A DNA stretch of 64,000 nucleotides from Sedimenticola selenatireducens (GTDB lineage Bacteria; Pseudomonadota; Gammaproteobacteria; Chromatiales; Chromatiaceae): the NCBI RefSeq assembly GCF_007625115.1, contig NZ_VMNH01000004.1, positions 124,001-188,000 on the forward strand, read 5' to 3'. The position numbers were made by a program, and so were the translations under genes. Of this stretch, positions 1-9,394 are shown one piece after another. Under the pieces are notes generated by a model, which saw only the letters and a program-made list of their open reading frames with translations, made no database searches and was not told the origin of the DNA. Numbering within the stretch: the first letter of the stretch is position 1; the number at the start of each line of letters is the position of its first letter.

Positions 1-2828
1 ATGTGGCACTGAATGAGTTCCACATTAAGAAACAGGACCCCTACTTCCAGGAATACGTGCGCACCTATACCGATATGCCGATGCAGGTCATGTTGCGTAA
101 AGACGGTGATCGCTATGTCTCTGGACGTTTCTTGCGTGCGACTGACTTTGACAAGAACCTGGGCGAAGACAATAACCCTGAGTGGAAGACCGTTGTCTAT
201 GACTCCACCACCAACAGCTATGTTGTACCTAATGGCTCTGTTGGCTTCCGTTGGGGCGAAGATGGCAAGTGGAACCTGCTACCCAAAAATGCAGCCACCC
301 AGGCCGATATCGAAGCCGAGCTAACCTGTATCGACAATCGCGATGACGTCGTCAGTGTCGCCTTCCCTCACTTTGCTGAAGGTGAAGATGACACCCTGCT
401 GCGTAACATCCCGGTTCGTAAACTGAAACTGGCGTCAGGCGAAGAGGTATTCGTTACCTCCGTATTCGACATGATGGTTTCCCAGTACGGTATTGATCGT
501 GGCCTGGGTGACAACCTGGCAACCTCTTATGATGATGCCAGCGTCGCTTATACCCCTGCTTGGGGTTCAAAGGTTACCGGTATCAAAACCGCTGACCTGA
601 TTCGTACCGGTCGCGAGTTTGCCGAGAACGCTTCCAAGACCCGCGGTAAATCCATGGTCATCATGGGTGCGGCGATTAACCACTGGTATCACAACGACCT
701 TGGCTATCGCAGTATCATGAACATCCTGCACATCTGTGGTTGTGTTGGTCAAACCGGTGGTGGTTGGGCTCACTATGTAGGCCAGGAAAAACTGCGTCCA
801 CAAGCGGGTTGGGCACCCATCGCGTTCGCACTCGATTGGCACCGTCCACCGCGTCACATGAACAGCACCACCTACTGGTACTTCCATACCGATCAGTGGC
901 GTTATGAGAAAGTAGAGGCGGACAACATCCTCGGCTCTACCGCACAAGCCAAGTATCGTGGTTACCAGATTGGCGACTACAACGTGGTTTCACAACGTCT
1001 GGGTTGGTTGCCATCAGCACCTCACTTCAACAAGAATCCACTGGATATCGTCAAGGCGGCTGAAGCAAACGGCGCAACAGATGAGGCCGGTGTATCCCAG
1101 TACATGACAGAACAGTTGAAGAGCGGTGATCTCTCCTTTGCTATTGAAGATATCGATGCGGAAGAGAACCATCCACGCAACCTGTTTGTCTGGCGTGCCA
1201 ACCTGATCGGCTGTTCCGCTAAAGGCCATGAGTACTTCCTCAAGCATCTGCTGGGCGCACAGAACGGCGTTATGCAGGAAGGCACTCAAGGTGCTACCTG
1301 CAAAGAGATCAAATGGCACGAGAAAGCGCCGATTGGTAAATTGGATCTGATGGTGGATATCAACTTCCGCCTCAACTCCACGGGTGCTTATTCCGACATC
1401 ATTCTGCCTACCGCTACCTGGTACGAGAAGGCTGACCTGAACACCACCGACATGCATCCTTTCGTGCATCCGCTGGGCAAAGCGGTGGATCCCGCGTTTG
1501 AGTCAAAGTCTGACTGGCAGATCTTCATGCGCGTTGCCAAGAAGTTCTCTGAGATTGCAGAGAAGCATCTGGGTACCGTGAAGGATGTTGTCTCCCTGCC
1601 TATGCAGCACGACTCACCCATGGCGCTGGCTCAACCCTATGGTGAAGTCAAAGATTGGAAGCGTGGCGAATGTGACCTGATCCCAGGTAAGACTGCTCCG
1701 CTGTTCAAGGTCGTTGAACGTGACTACCCCAACACCTACAAGAAGTACACCTCTGTAGGTCCGTTGATGAACAAGCTCGGCAACAACATCAAGGGTATCG
1801 ACTGGAATACCGATCTCGAGATCGAACAGTTGAAGACCCACAACGGTGTTATCACCGAGGAAGGTATCTCCAAAGGTCTGCCTTCACTGCTGGAAGACGT
1901 ACAGGTGTGTGACACCGTTCTGATGATGGCACCAGAGACCAACGGCGAAGTCGCCCACAAGTCCTGGTCCGCCCTCTCCAAGAAGACCGGTATTAACCAC
2001 AGCCATCTGTATGAAGGCCGTCATGAAGAGAAGATTAAATACCATGACATCGTGGCACAGCCCCGCAAGATCATTACCGCACCGACCTGGTCCGGCATTG
2101 AATCTGAAACAGTGAGCTACAACGCCTGTTACACCAACATCCACGAGCATATTCCGTTCCGTACCCTGACCGGTCGTGCCTCGTTCTATCTCGACCACGA
2201 GTGGATGCTGGACTTTGGTGAAGGTCTCTGCTGCTACCGTCCACCACAAGATCTGGGTGCACACAAGAACCTGCCTGCTGGTCTGGCCAAAAAGCTGGAA
2301 GGCAAGAAGACCCTGACCCTGAACTGGATCACACCACACTCCAAGTGGGGTATCCACTCTTCATACCAGGACAACCTGCGCATGCTGACGCTGTTCCGCG
2401 GCGGGCCCTATTTCTGGGTCAACGAGGACGAAGCCAAGAGCATTGGCCTGAAAGATAACGACTGGGTTGAAGCGGTCAACGCCAATGGTGCCACCGTAGC
2501 CCGTGTTGTTGTCAGTCAGCGTGTACCCAAAGGTATGGCATTGATGTACCACGCTCAAGAGAAGAACGTAAACGTACCGGGTTCCAACACCACCGGTAAA
2601 CGTGGCGGCATTCTCAACAGTGTGACCAAGGTGATCATGAAACCGACCAATATGATCGGTGGTTACGCACAGCTCTCCTACTCGTTCAACTACTACGGAA
2701 CGGTCGGAAGCCAGCGTGACGAGAACGTCATCGTACACAAGATCGAAGATGCCGACGTGAACTGGCTGGAAGGTGATCTGACACCGGAACGCGAGGCCCA
2801 GCTGAATCCTGAAGGAATCAACAACTGA
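1..2828 (+). CDS. narG: Respiratory nitrate reductase alpha subunit NarG (5' partial)
   Basis: Catalytic Mo-bis-MGD subunit of the membrane-bound nitrate reductase, which reduces nitrate to nitrite on the cytoplasmic face using quinol electrons. About 941 codons are visible, open from the first bases. NarG proteins are about 1240 residues, so roughly 300 N-terminal residues, including the FS0 cluster region, lie outside the window. The GTG at base 3 is internal and not a start. Recognisable stretches include YTDMPMQVML near the left edge, INFRLNSTGAYSDIILPTATWYEK in the middle and a molybdopterin-dinucleotide-binding C-terminal domain. It is the first visible gene of narGHJI. Identification rests on family resemblance over the whole length and on the operon. 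Confidence 0.97.
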   Translation, partial: VALNEFHIKKQDPYFQEYVRTYTDMPMQVMLRKDGDRYVSGRFLRATDFDKNLGEDNNPEWKTVVYDSTTNSYVVPNGSVGFRWGEDGKWNLLPKNAATQADIEAELTCIDNRDDVVSVAFPHFAEGEDDTLLRNIPVRKLKLASGEEVFVTSVFDMMVSQYGIDRGLGDNLATSYDDASVAYTPAWGSKVTGIKTADLIRTGREFAENASKTRGKSMVIMGAAINHWYHNDLGYRSIMNILHICGCVGQTGGGWAHYVGQEKLRPQAGWAPIAFALDWHRPPRHMNSTTYWYFHTDQWRYEKVEADNILGSTAQAKYRGYQIGDYNVVSQRLGWLPSAPHFNKNPLDIVKAAEANGATDEAGVSQYMTEQLKSGDLSFAIEDIDAEENHPRNLFVWRANLIGCSAKGHEYFLKHLLGAQNGVMQEGTQGATCKEIKWHEKAPIGKLDLMVDINFRLNSTGAYSDIILPTATWYEKADLNTTDMHPFVHPLGKAVDPAFESKSDWQIFMRVAKKFSEIAEKHLGTVKDVVSLPMQHDSPMALAQPYGEVKDWKRGECDLIPGKTAPLFKVVERDYPNTYKKYTSVGPLMNKLGNNIKGIDWNTDLEIEQLKTHNGVITEEGISKGLPSLLEDVQVCDTVLMMAPETNGEVAHKSWSALSKKTGINHSHLYEGRHEEKIKYHDIVAQPRKIITAPTWSGIESETVSYNACYTNIHEHIPFRTLTGRASFYLDHEWMLDFGEGLCCYRPPQDLGAHKNLPAGLAKKLEGKKTLTLNWITPHSKWGIHSSYQDNLRMLTLFRGGPYFWVNEDEAKSIGLKDNDWVEAVNANGATVARVVVSQRVPKGMALMYHAQEKNVNVPGSNTTGKRGGILNSVTKVIMKPTNMIGGYAQLSYSFNYYGTVGSQRDENVIVHKIEDADVNWLEGDLTPEREAQLNPEGINN

Positions 2829-2844
2829 GTCTCTTAATCGCAAC

Positions 2845-2874
2845 GGTGCAGGGTGTTCAAACCCACCCTGCACC
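2845..2874 (+). other. Stem-loop between narG and narH
   Basis: A perfect 11-bp inverted repeat (GGTGCAGGGTG / CACCCTGCACC) with an 8-nt loop sits in the 76-bp gap between narG and narH. No T-run follows, so it does not look like a full terminator. It may act as an intercistronic processing or mRNA-stability element; that role is inference. Confidence 0.6.
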
Positions 2875-2904
2875 CCCGGTGAAAAGAATATTGAGGAATA
2901 TGAG

Positions 2905-4467
2905 ATGAATATACGTGCACAAATTGCAATGGTCCTGAACCTGGACAAGTGCATCGGTTGCCACACCTGTTCTGTAACCTGCAAGAACATCTGGACCAAC
3001 CGTAAGGGTGTTGAATACGCCTGGTTTAACAACGTTGAGAGTAAGCCCGGCATCGGTTTCCCAAAAGAGTGGGAAAACCAGGAAAAATGGAAAGGTGGCT
3101 GGAAAAAAGAGAATGGTCAGCTGGAGCTGAAGGCCGGTGGCCGTATCAGCAAACTGCTGAACATCTTCGCCAACCCTGATATGCCAGAGATCGACGACTA
3201 CTACGAGCCGTTCGACTATGACTACCCCAAACTGCAGAACAAGCCGCTTTCTGAAGCTGCGCCGACTGCACGTCCGCTGTCACAGATTACGGGCCAGCGT
3301 ATGGAGAAAATCCAATGGGGTCCAAACTGGGAAGACGATCTGGCCGGTGAATTCGAGCACCGCTCAGTGGATCAGAACTTCAAGGGTATCCAGAAGGAGA
3401 TCTACAAGGAGTTCGAGAAGACCTTCCACATGTATCTGCCCAGACTGTGTAACCACTGTCTGAACCCAGCCTGTGTGGCCAGCTGTCCTTCCGGCGCTAT
3501 CTACAAGCGTGATGAGGACGGTGCTGTTCTGATCGATCAGGATCGCTGCCGCGGCTGGCGTATGTGCGTCAGCGCCTGTCCCTACAAGAAGATCTACTTC
3601 AACTGGGAATCCGGTAAATCTGAGAAGTGTATTCTCTGCTATCCACGTATCGAGTCTGGCATGCCAACCGCCTGTGCAGAGTCCTGCGTAGGCCGTATTC
3701 GTTACATGGGTGTTGTTCTGTATGACGCAGACAAGATCAGTGATGCAGCAGGCGTTGCTGGCGACAAGGATCTGTACAAGTCGCAGATGGATATCTTCCT
3801 GGATCCAAACGACCCAGAAGTGATTCGTCAGGCACAGGAACAGGGTATCCCTGACACCTGGCTGGATGCAGCCAAGCGTTCGCCTGTCTACAAGATGGCA
3901 ATCGATTGGAAGATTGCATTCCCACTGCACCCAGAGTATCGCACCCTGCCCATGATGTGGTACGTGCCACCGCTCTCACCGGTACAGAGCCAGATCGATC
4001 AGGGCACCCTGCCCACAGAAGCAGACGGCGTCATTCCAAAATCAGAAGCCCTGCGATTCCCTGTTCAGTATCTGGCTAACTTGTTGACTGCGGGTGATGA
4101 GAAGCCCATCTTCAGTGCGCTTAACCGTCTACTCGCTATGCGCAGTAATCAGCGTTCCAAGAATGTCGACGGCACCACGAACGTCGCTGCACTGGAGGCC
4201 GCTGGTCTGACCGAGCAACAGTCTGATGAGATGTATCAGATGCTGGGGATCGCCAACTACAATGACCGTTTCGTGATTCCCACCGCCAACGAAGCACTGG
4301 CACAGGAAGATCCTTACGCCTTCCAGGGCCAGAACGGTTTCACTGCAGGCAACGCCAGCTCTCAGGGCAGCGATAGCGGTGAAGGTTTCACCCTGTTCCC
4401 TGCTTCGCGTAAACGTACCTATACCCCGCAGGATATTCAGCAGCCGCGGAAAAAAGATACGGTTTAA
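2905..4467 (+). CDS. narH: Respiratory nitrate reductase beta subunit NarH
   Basis: Electron-transfer subunit that passes electrons from NarI haem to NarG through four Fe-S clusters. It is 520 aa, close to the family length of about 510. The first cluster motif is at the N-terminus (C16, C19, C22, C26). The others follow: CNHCLNPACVASCP, then CRGWRMCVSACP with the Trp in place of Cys that marks the 3Fe-4S site, then CILC with CAESC. The start follows GAGGAATATGAG. It lies 76 bp after narG and 9 bp before narJ, in one operon. Confidence 0.97.
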   Translation: MNIRAQIAMVLNLDKCIGCHTCSVTCKNIWTNRKGVEYAWFNNVESKPGIGFPKEWENQEKWKGGWKKENGQLELKAGGRISKLLNIFANPDMPEIDDYYEPFDYDYPKLQNKPLSEAAPTARPLSQITGQRMEKIQWGPNWEDDLAGEFEHRSVDQNFKGIQKEIYKEFEKTFHMYLPRLCNHCLNPACVASCPSGAIYKRDEDGAVLIDQDRCRGWRMCVSACPYKKIYFNWESGKSEKCILCYPRIESGMPTACAESCVGRIRYMGVVLYDADKISDAAGVAGDKDLYKSQMDIFLDPNDPEVIRQAQEQGIPDTWLDAAKRSPVYKMAIDWKIAFPLHPEYRTLPMMWYVPPLSPVQSQIDQGTLPTEADGVIPKSEALRFPVQYLANLLTAGDEKPIFSALNRLLAMRSNQRSKNVDGTTNVAALEAAGLTEQQSDEMYQMLGIANYNDRFVIPTANEALAQEDPYAFQGQNGFTAGNASSQGSDSGEGFTLFPASRKRTYTPQDIQQPRKKDTV

Positions 4468-4476
4468 CAGGAGATT

Positions 4477-4998
4477 ATGACAATGCTCATATACAACATT
4501 TTAGCTCGATTACTGGACTATCCAGACCAGGAGCTGATGGACAATCTTCCGGCTGTTATTGAAGCCATTAAGGAAGATAAAGCCATCAGCTCACAGGAGC
4601 GGGAAGATCTTCTGAACCTGATCTCCTGGATAAATATGCATGACCTGACCGGTCTGCAGAGCCAGTATGTCCAAACCTTCGACATGGTTCCAGAACATGA
4701 CCTGCACCTGACTCATCACCTGTTTGGTGATGACCGGGGTCGGGGACCTGCCCTGATCGACCTGTCGGAATACTACAAAGCGAGTGGACTTGAGGTGGAA
4801 GGGAAAGAGATCCCTGACTTTTTGCCACTCATCCTTGAGTACGTCTCAACCCTGGATGACCTGCAAGCACGGGTCTTCCTGGGTGACGCCGCCAAGGTAT
4901 TAAAGGTGATTAGCGAAAATCTGGAAAAGGCCGAGAGCCCCTATGCGCGGATTCTTCGGATCGTTGAAAACCGTGGACATCTGGCCCAAGCAGCCTGA
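4477..4998 (+). CDS. narJ: Nitrate reductase molybdenum cofactor assembly chaperone NarJ
   Basis: Cytoplasmic chaperone that binds apo-NarGH and assists Mo-cofactor and Fe-S insertion before membrane docking; it is not part of the final enzyme. At 173 aa it is shorter than the E. coli protein (about 236 aa). It is all-helical in appearance and keeps the TorD/NarJ-type motif (YVQTFDMVPEHDLHLTHHLFGD). The start ATG follows AGGAG and comes 9 bp after narH. The 12-bp gap to narI supports co-transcription. Confidence 0.93.
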   Translation: MTMLIYNILARLLDYPDQELMDNLPAVIEAIKEDKAISSQEREDLLNLISWINMHDLTGLQSQYVQTFDMVPEHDLHLTHHLFGDDRGRGPALIDLSEYYKASGLEVEGKEIPDFLPLILEYVSTLDDLQARVFLGDAAKVLKVISENLEKAESPYARILRIVENRGHLAQAA

Positions 4999-5010
4999 GG
5001 AGAGATTTGA

Positions 5011-5706
5011 ATGACACTGAATGACTTCTTTTTTGGGGCCTACCCCTACCTCGCCGGTACCATCTTCCTGCTGGGAAGCTGGCTCCGATTTGATCGTGAA
5101 CAGTACACCTGGAAAGCCGATTCCAGCCAACTGCTCAGCAACAAAAACATGCGTATTGCCAGCAACCTGTTCCATGTGGGTATTCTGGCAGTATTCTTCG
5201 GCCACCTGGTCGGCATGTTGACCCCGCACAGCTGGTTCCTGGCGCTGGGTATCTCTGATACCGCTCACCAGTACATCGCCATCTATGCGGGTCTGATATT
5301 CGGCAGCCTCTGCCTGATCGGTTCCATCATGTTGCTGCTGCGTCGACTGAATGAGCCACGCGTACGTGCGGTAAGCCGTAAACGTGACACCTTCATCATC
5401 GGCTGGTTGCTTGCAACTGTGGCCCTGGGCCTGAGCACCACTGTGGTCTCTATTGACCATGCGTCTCATGGCGATGCCAGCACCATGATCGCCCTGACCG
5501 AATGGGTCAAGAGCGTGGCTACCCTGAGCGTTGATGCCAGCCTGATTCAAGATGTTAACTTCATCTTCAAGCTGCATATGTTCTTCGGTATGACCGTGTT
5601 CCTGCTGTTCCCATTCACCCGCCTGGTTCATGTCTGGAGTGTACCGCTCAGCTATCTCGGCCGTGCTTACCAGATCGTTCGGGTCAGAAAGATTCGTATG
5701 AACTGA
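5011..5706 (+). CDS. narI: Respiratory nitrate reductase gamma subunit NarI (cytochrome b)
   Basis: Membrane di-haem b subunit that oxidises quinol at the periplasmic side and anchors NarGH. It is 231 aa with five likely transmembrane helices. Histidines lie in the helices expected to ligate haem (FHVGILAVFFGHLVGM, and the C-terminal FKLHMFFGMTVFLLFPFTRLVHVW). The start ATG follows GAGGAGAG. It is the last gene of the operon; a strong terminator lies about 120 bp downstream. Confidence 0.96.
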   Translation: MTLNDFFFGAYPYLAGTIFLLGSWLRFDREQYTWKADSSQLLSNKNMRIASNLFHVGILAVFFGHLVGMLTPHSWFLALGISDTAHQYIAIYAGLIFGSLCLIGSIMLLLRRLNEPRVRAVSRKRDTFIIGWLLATVALGLSTTVVSIDHASHGDASTMIALTEWVKSVATLSVDASLIQDVNFIFKLHMFFGMTVFLLFPFTRLVHVWSVPLSYLGRAYQIVRVRKIRMN

Positions 5707-5828
5707 GCGTTGAAATAATTCGGTTCTGAGGTAACATACCGCTTTAAGAGAGTGCGCTGAAACGCATCAAAGAAGCGGCACCTGCAGGCTCCACTACAGG
5801 TGGAACCGAATAGCAGTTGTAGATAAGA

Positions 5829-5855
5829 GGGGGGCATTCGTGCCCCCCTTTTTTT
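5829..5855 (+). terminator. Rho-independent terminator after narGHJI
   Basis: An 8-bp GC stem (GGGGGGCA / TGCCCCCC) with a TTCG tetraloop is followed by seven T residues. It separates the nar operon from the DsrC-like gene that starts 14 bp later. That gene would then need its own promoter or read-through. Confidence 0.92.
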
Positions 5856-5868
5856 CGGAGGTTAACAG

Positions 5869-6234
5869 ATGAAAACAAACCCTTTTGCAATACGCACAGA
5901 TTATCTTTCTGTGGGTGATGCACTGATTGCGACAGATCAAGAAGGTTATATACAGGATATGGATGAGTGGTCAGAAGGCTTTGCCATTGCTCTGGCTGAA
6001 AAAGAGAACTTGGTATTGACTGATGAACACTGGGAAGTGATTCATTACATCCGAAACTATTACCACGAACATCATGTGCAAGCTCAGGTACGCGACATGA
6101 TCAAGCACTTCAAAAAGGTCTGGGGCAGCGAACACGGTAATAACCGTTATCTGCACGATATCTTTCCAATGGGTGGCCCGCAGAAGCAGGGCAATCGCCT
6201 GGCAGGTATCCGCAAGACCAAAGGCGAGCATTGA
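5869..6234 (+). CDS. DsrC/TusE-family protein without cysteine (RspA-like)
   Basis: A 121-aa protein with the DsrC/TusE fold signature: a GYIQDMDEWSE N-terminal motif, LTDEHWEVIHYIRNYY, and the C-terminal arm starting FPMGGPQKQGNRLAG. DsrC carries two redox cysteines in that arm and TusE keeps only the penultimate one. Here the whole protein has no cysteine; the arm ends AGIRKTKGEH. Sulfur transfer by persulfide is therefore not possible, and the protein matches the cysteine-less class that has been called RspA (regulatory sulfur-related protein). The start ATG follows CGGAGG. It sits directly after the nar terminator. A regulatory or binding role is inference. Confidence 0.85.
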   Translation: MKTNPFAIRTDYLSVGDALIATDQEGYIQDMDEWSEGFAIALAEKENLVLTDEHWEVIHYIRNYYHEHHVQAQVRDMIKHFKKVWGSEHGNNRYLHDIFPMGGPQKQGNRLAGIRKTKGEH

Positions 6235-6328
6235 TCCCCTTGTCGGCTGGGAGTATTTCCCAGCCATTCCCTGACCGCTAACATGATGTTCCTGATAGGG
6301 TGACACTCAAGCTCACCAGCAGGTACAG

Positions 6329-7045
6329 ATGCTTTACACAGAACAAATCAAGCAAGTGATTACCCAACTGGGCGCCGATCTGGTTGGGATCGCTGACACT
6401 TCGCCCCTTAAAGCGCTCAAGACTGACCCTGCTGACTTGTTGCAGCACTACACCCGGGCTATTGCTATTGCGCTACGCGTCCCAACCGATGTCTTTGAGA
6501 CCATCAACGACCAGCCCACCCCCATATATGCAACGGCCTATCAAACATCCAACCGCCTGCTTGATGAGATTGCACTCAAAGCAGCCAACCATCTACAAAA
6601 GCAGGGTTATCGCGCCCTGCCCGTTCCAGCCGCACAGATACTGGATCGCCAAAATTGGTATGGTGCTATCAGTCACAAGGCGGTCGCACGTATGGCGGGG
6701 TTAGGTTGGCAAGGTAAAAACTTGCTACTGATCACACCAGAGCATGGTTCACGAGTGCGCCTGGTCACGCTATTGACCGATGCGCCGCTGGATGTGGATG
6801 GCCCGATTGAGAATCGCTGTGGCAAATGTCGGCTCTGTGTCGATGCCTGCCCGGTGGATGCCATCTACAACGTCAATACGGACTCGCACTACAGCTCTCG
6901 TGAAGAGGCGCTGGATCTGCAACGCTGTGCAGAGAAAGTCACCGTAGAGTTCGCAAGCTTACCCAATATAGGCGCCCCCATGTGTGGCATCTGCATCAAG
7001 GTCTGTCCGTTTGGACGTCGCATAAAAGCGACAGAGGCAGCATAA
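6329..7045 (+). CDS. QueG-like double 4Fe-4S cluster protein
   Basis: A 238-aa cytoplasmic protein resembling the N-terminal part of epoxyqueuosine reductase: YGAISHKAVARMAGLGWQGKN followed by two ferredoxin-type motifs (CGKCRLCVDACP and CGICIKVCP). True QueG is about 350-380 aa and has a C-terminal HEAT-like region that is missing here, so this may be a paralogue with another corrinoid- or Fe-S-dependent reductase role. The start ATG at 6329 is preceded by AGCAGG. Family assignment is secure at the domain level; the substrate is not known. Confidence 0.75.
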   Translation: MLYTEQIKQVITQLGADLVGIADTSPLKALKTDPADLLQHYTRAIAIALRVPTDVFETINDQPTPIYATAYQTSNRLLDEIALKAANHLQKQGYRALPVPAAQILDRQNWYGAISHKAVARMAGLGWQGKNLLLITPEHGSRVRLVTLLTDAPLDVDGPIENRCGKCRLCVDACPVDAIYNVNTDSHYSSREEALDLQRCAEKVTVEFASLPNIGAPMCGICIKVCPFGRRIKATEAA

Positions 7046-7195
7046 CCTGAGCGGTGTCATAACCCTGATATCTCAACGATTGTATTAGCCGTCTTCCCGC
7101 CTGATAATGGCAAGGATGTAATCTACTGACTGGGTGACTTCATCACCATTCGGCGTTCACGCTCACCGCCACTCAATCAATAAAGTCACAAGCCA

Positions 7196-8365
7196 TTGAA
7201 TAGAAATGTTATCTTGCTTGCCCTCTGTCAGGCGCTACTGACTACGGGAAACGTCTTACTGGTCTCCGTCAATGGACTGATCGGACGGGCCATTGCACCC
7301 AGTGAACTATTGATCACCTTACCCGTAGCCTTACAGTTTGTCGGATTGATGGCGGCTACTATTCCCGCTTCGCTCATCATGAAACGGATTGGCCGCAAGA
7401 ACGGATTTTACCTGGGCACCAGTTTCGGCATTCTCGGTGCCGTGCTCTGCGTCATCGCGCTGCCTGATGGCGCATTCGTCCTGTTCTGCGGGGGTACATT
7501 CCTACTGGGAATCGGTATTGGCTTTGGCACGCTTTATCGGTTTGCCGCCGTTGAAGTGGCTTATCCAGGCCAGCAGAGTCATGCTATTTCAATGGTCATG
7601 GCCGGCGGAGTCCTGGCGGCCCTGCTTGGCCCAACCCTGGCCCTAAACAGCCGCTACTGGATACCAGAAACCCCTTTTGCCGGTAGCTTTATGGGGCTTC
7701 TGGTCCTTTACCTGATCGCTCTACTGCTGCTATTCCTGGTAAAAATAAACCCAACTGAGCAGGAAAATGAAGCGCAAACCGAACGTCAACTTGGCGAAAT
7801 TATCCGGCAAGACCTGTTTATAGTCGCCGTCGTTGCCGGCATGGCCAGTTATGCGGTGATGAACCTGATCATGACCGCCACGCCACTGGCCATGGAACGC
7901 TACGGATACAGCTTTGCTGCTGCGACCAGCGTCATTAAGTGGCATGTCCTCGGCATGTTCCTACCCTCATTCTATACCGGGCGACTCATCCAACGTTTCG
8001 GCGCTCTGCCTATGATAAAACTGGGCGCGGCACTGATACTGCTCTGTATTCTGATCAATGTGCAGGGGCAGAGCGAGTGGCACTTCTGGACCGCCTTGCT
8101 ACTACTCGGTGTTGGCTGGAACTTTATGTTTATCAGCGCGACGCAGTTGGTCACACAGGCTTACGCTCCAGCAGAAAAAGCCAAGACCCAAGCAGCCAAT
8201 GAGTTCCTGGTCTTCAGCACGGTAACGCTTTCAGCCCTAGGCTCAGGCTGGCTTGAGGCAACAACGGGTTGGCAAAATCTCAATCTACTGATGTTACCGG
8301 TCATGGGTTTCGCGCTATTGGTGATTTATATAAAGGGAAAGCCGTTACGGCTGACTCAGACATAA
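7196..8365 (+). CDS. MFS transporter
   Basis: A 389-aa integral membrane protein with about 12 hydrophobic segments and the loop 2-3 MFS motif (ASLIMKRIGRKNGFYLG). The reading frame needs a TTG start at 7196 to include the first transmembrane helix; no in-frame ATG is available there. Substrate unknown. It is flanked by the QueG-like gene upstream and phosphoribulokinase downstream on the same strand, with gaps of about 150 and 90 bp, so operon membership is uncertain. Confidence 0.8.
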   Translation: MNRNVILLALCQALLTTGNVLLVSVNGLIGRAIAPSELLITLPVALQFVGLMAATIPASLIMKRIGRKNGFYLGTSFGILGAVLCVIALPDGAFVLFCGGTFLLGIGIGFGTLYRFAAVEVAYPGQQSHAISMVMAGGVLAALLGPTLALNSRYWIPETPFAGSFMGLLVLYLIALLLLFLVKINPTEQENEAQTERQLGEIIRQDLFIVAVVAGMASYAVMNLIMTATPLAMERYGYSFAAATSVIKWHVLGMFLPSFYTGRLIQRFGALPMIKLGAALILLCILINVQGQSEWHFWTALLLLGVGWNFMFISATQLVTQAYAPAEKAKTQAANEFLVFSTVTLSALGSGWLEATTGWQNLNLLMLPVMGFALLVIYIKGKPLRLTQT

Positions 8366-8458
8366 ACGGTTTTCGATCATAACGCAACAGCGCAATCAAG
8401 CTGAAAATATGCCAAAATCGGTTGATTGAAGTACCCATTCCTAGACGAGTTCCAATCC

Positions 8459-9373
8459 ATGGGCAAAAGAGAATTTCCAATCGTTGCAGTCACCGGCTCG
8501 TCCGGAGCAGGCACCAGCACTGTACGTGATGCATTCAGTCACATCTTTTACCGAGAAGGCATACAGGCCTTGCTGGTTGAAGGGGACTCCTATCATCGCT
8601 ATACCCGCAGTGACATGAAAAAGGCCACAAAACTGGCCAAGCAGAAAGGGCGCAATCTCAGTCATTTTAGCCCAGAGGCGAACTTACTGGATGATTTGGC
8701 GGAATTATTCAAAAACTATAAAGCCCAGGGGCAAGGGAAAGTTCGCCATTACCTGCACAATGATGAGGAAGCGCTGCAGTGGGGTTTAAAGGCCGGCACG
8801 TTCACCCCCTGGGAAGAGACAAAAGACGAGACCGATCTACTGCTTTACGAAGGATTACATGGCGGCATGCCGGAAGTGCGCCCGTATGTCGATCTCCTGA
8901 TTGGCGTAGTACCGATCATCAATCTGGAATGGATTCAGAAAATCCAGCGTGATAATGAGACACGCGGTTATGATACTGAGTCTATCGTTGAGGCCATCAA
9001 ACGTCGCATGGATGACTATGTAGAGCACATTACTCCGCAGTTCTCCCACACAGACATCAACTTCCAACGCATACCCACTGTTGATACATCCAACCCTTTC
9101 ATCTCCAGGGAAGTACCCTCTGCAGACGAAAGCCTGGTCGTGATTCGAGTCAAAAAGAAGATCATCAAAAAGTACAACATTGATCTGGTCAACATGAAGC
9201 ACATGATCGAGAACTCGTTTATCTCTCGGCGTAACACATTGGTAATACCCGGCACCAAGATGAGTTTCGCCATGGAAGTGTTGTTGACACCTATCATTGA
9301 AGACCTGGTCAAAAACTCCAAGAATGCCCAGCGCATCAAGAAAAAGAAGAAAAGCACCCGGCACGATGACTGA
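8459..9373 (+). CDS. prk: Phosphoribulokinase (class I, proteobacterial)
   Basis: ATP-dependent kinase making ribulose 1,5-bisphosphate from ribulose 5-phosphate, the committed step of the Calvin cycle. The P-loop GSSGAGTST is near the N-terminus, followed by VEGDSYHRYTR (substrate-binding DSYHR) and LLYEGLHGG (Walker B-like). The ATG at 8459 gives 304 aa, near the family's usual ~290; an upstream TTG at 8426 in the same frame would add 11 residues. A Lys-rich tail ends the protein. No RuBisCO gene is in the window, so the pathway is inferred from the family. Confidence 0.93.
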   Translation: MGKREFPIVAVTGSSGAGTSTVRDAFSHIFYREGIQALLVEGDSYHRYTRSDMKKATKLAKQKGRNLSHFSPEANLLDDLAELFKNYKAQGQGKVRHYLHNDEEALQWGLKAGTFTPWEETKDETDLLLYEGLHGGMPEVRPYVDLLIGVVPIINLEWIQKIQRDNETRGYDTESIVEAIKRRMDDYVEHITPQFSHTDINFQRIPTVDTSNPFISREVPSADESLVVIRVKKKIIKKYNIDLVNMKHMIENSFISRRNTLVIPGTKMSFAMEVLLTPIIEDLVKNSKNAQRIKKKKKSTRHDD

Positions 9374-9394
9374 GTTTTTGGTGATCAAAAAGCC

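Noticed and set aside
3-30. GTG at base 3 as the start of narG
   Set aside because: The first codons already match internal NarG sequence and about 300 N-terminal residues are missing, so the gene simply runs in from outside the window.
5752-5811. Short in-frame peptide (LKRIKEAAPAGSTTGGTE) between narI and its terminator
   Set aside because: It looks protein-like but has an in-frame stop just before it, no start codon and no ribosome site.
6329-7045. Full epoxyqueuosine reductase QueG
   Set aside because: The protein is more than 100 residues too short and lacks the C-terminal HEAT-like part; called QueG-like only.
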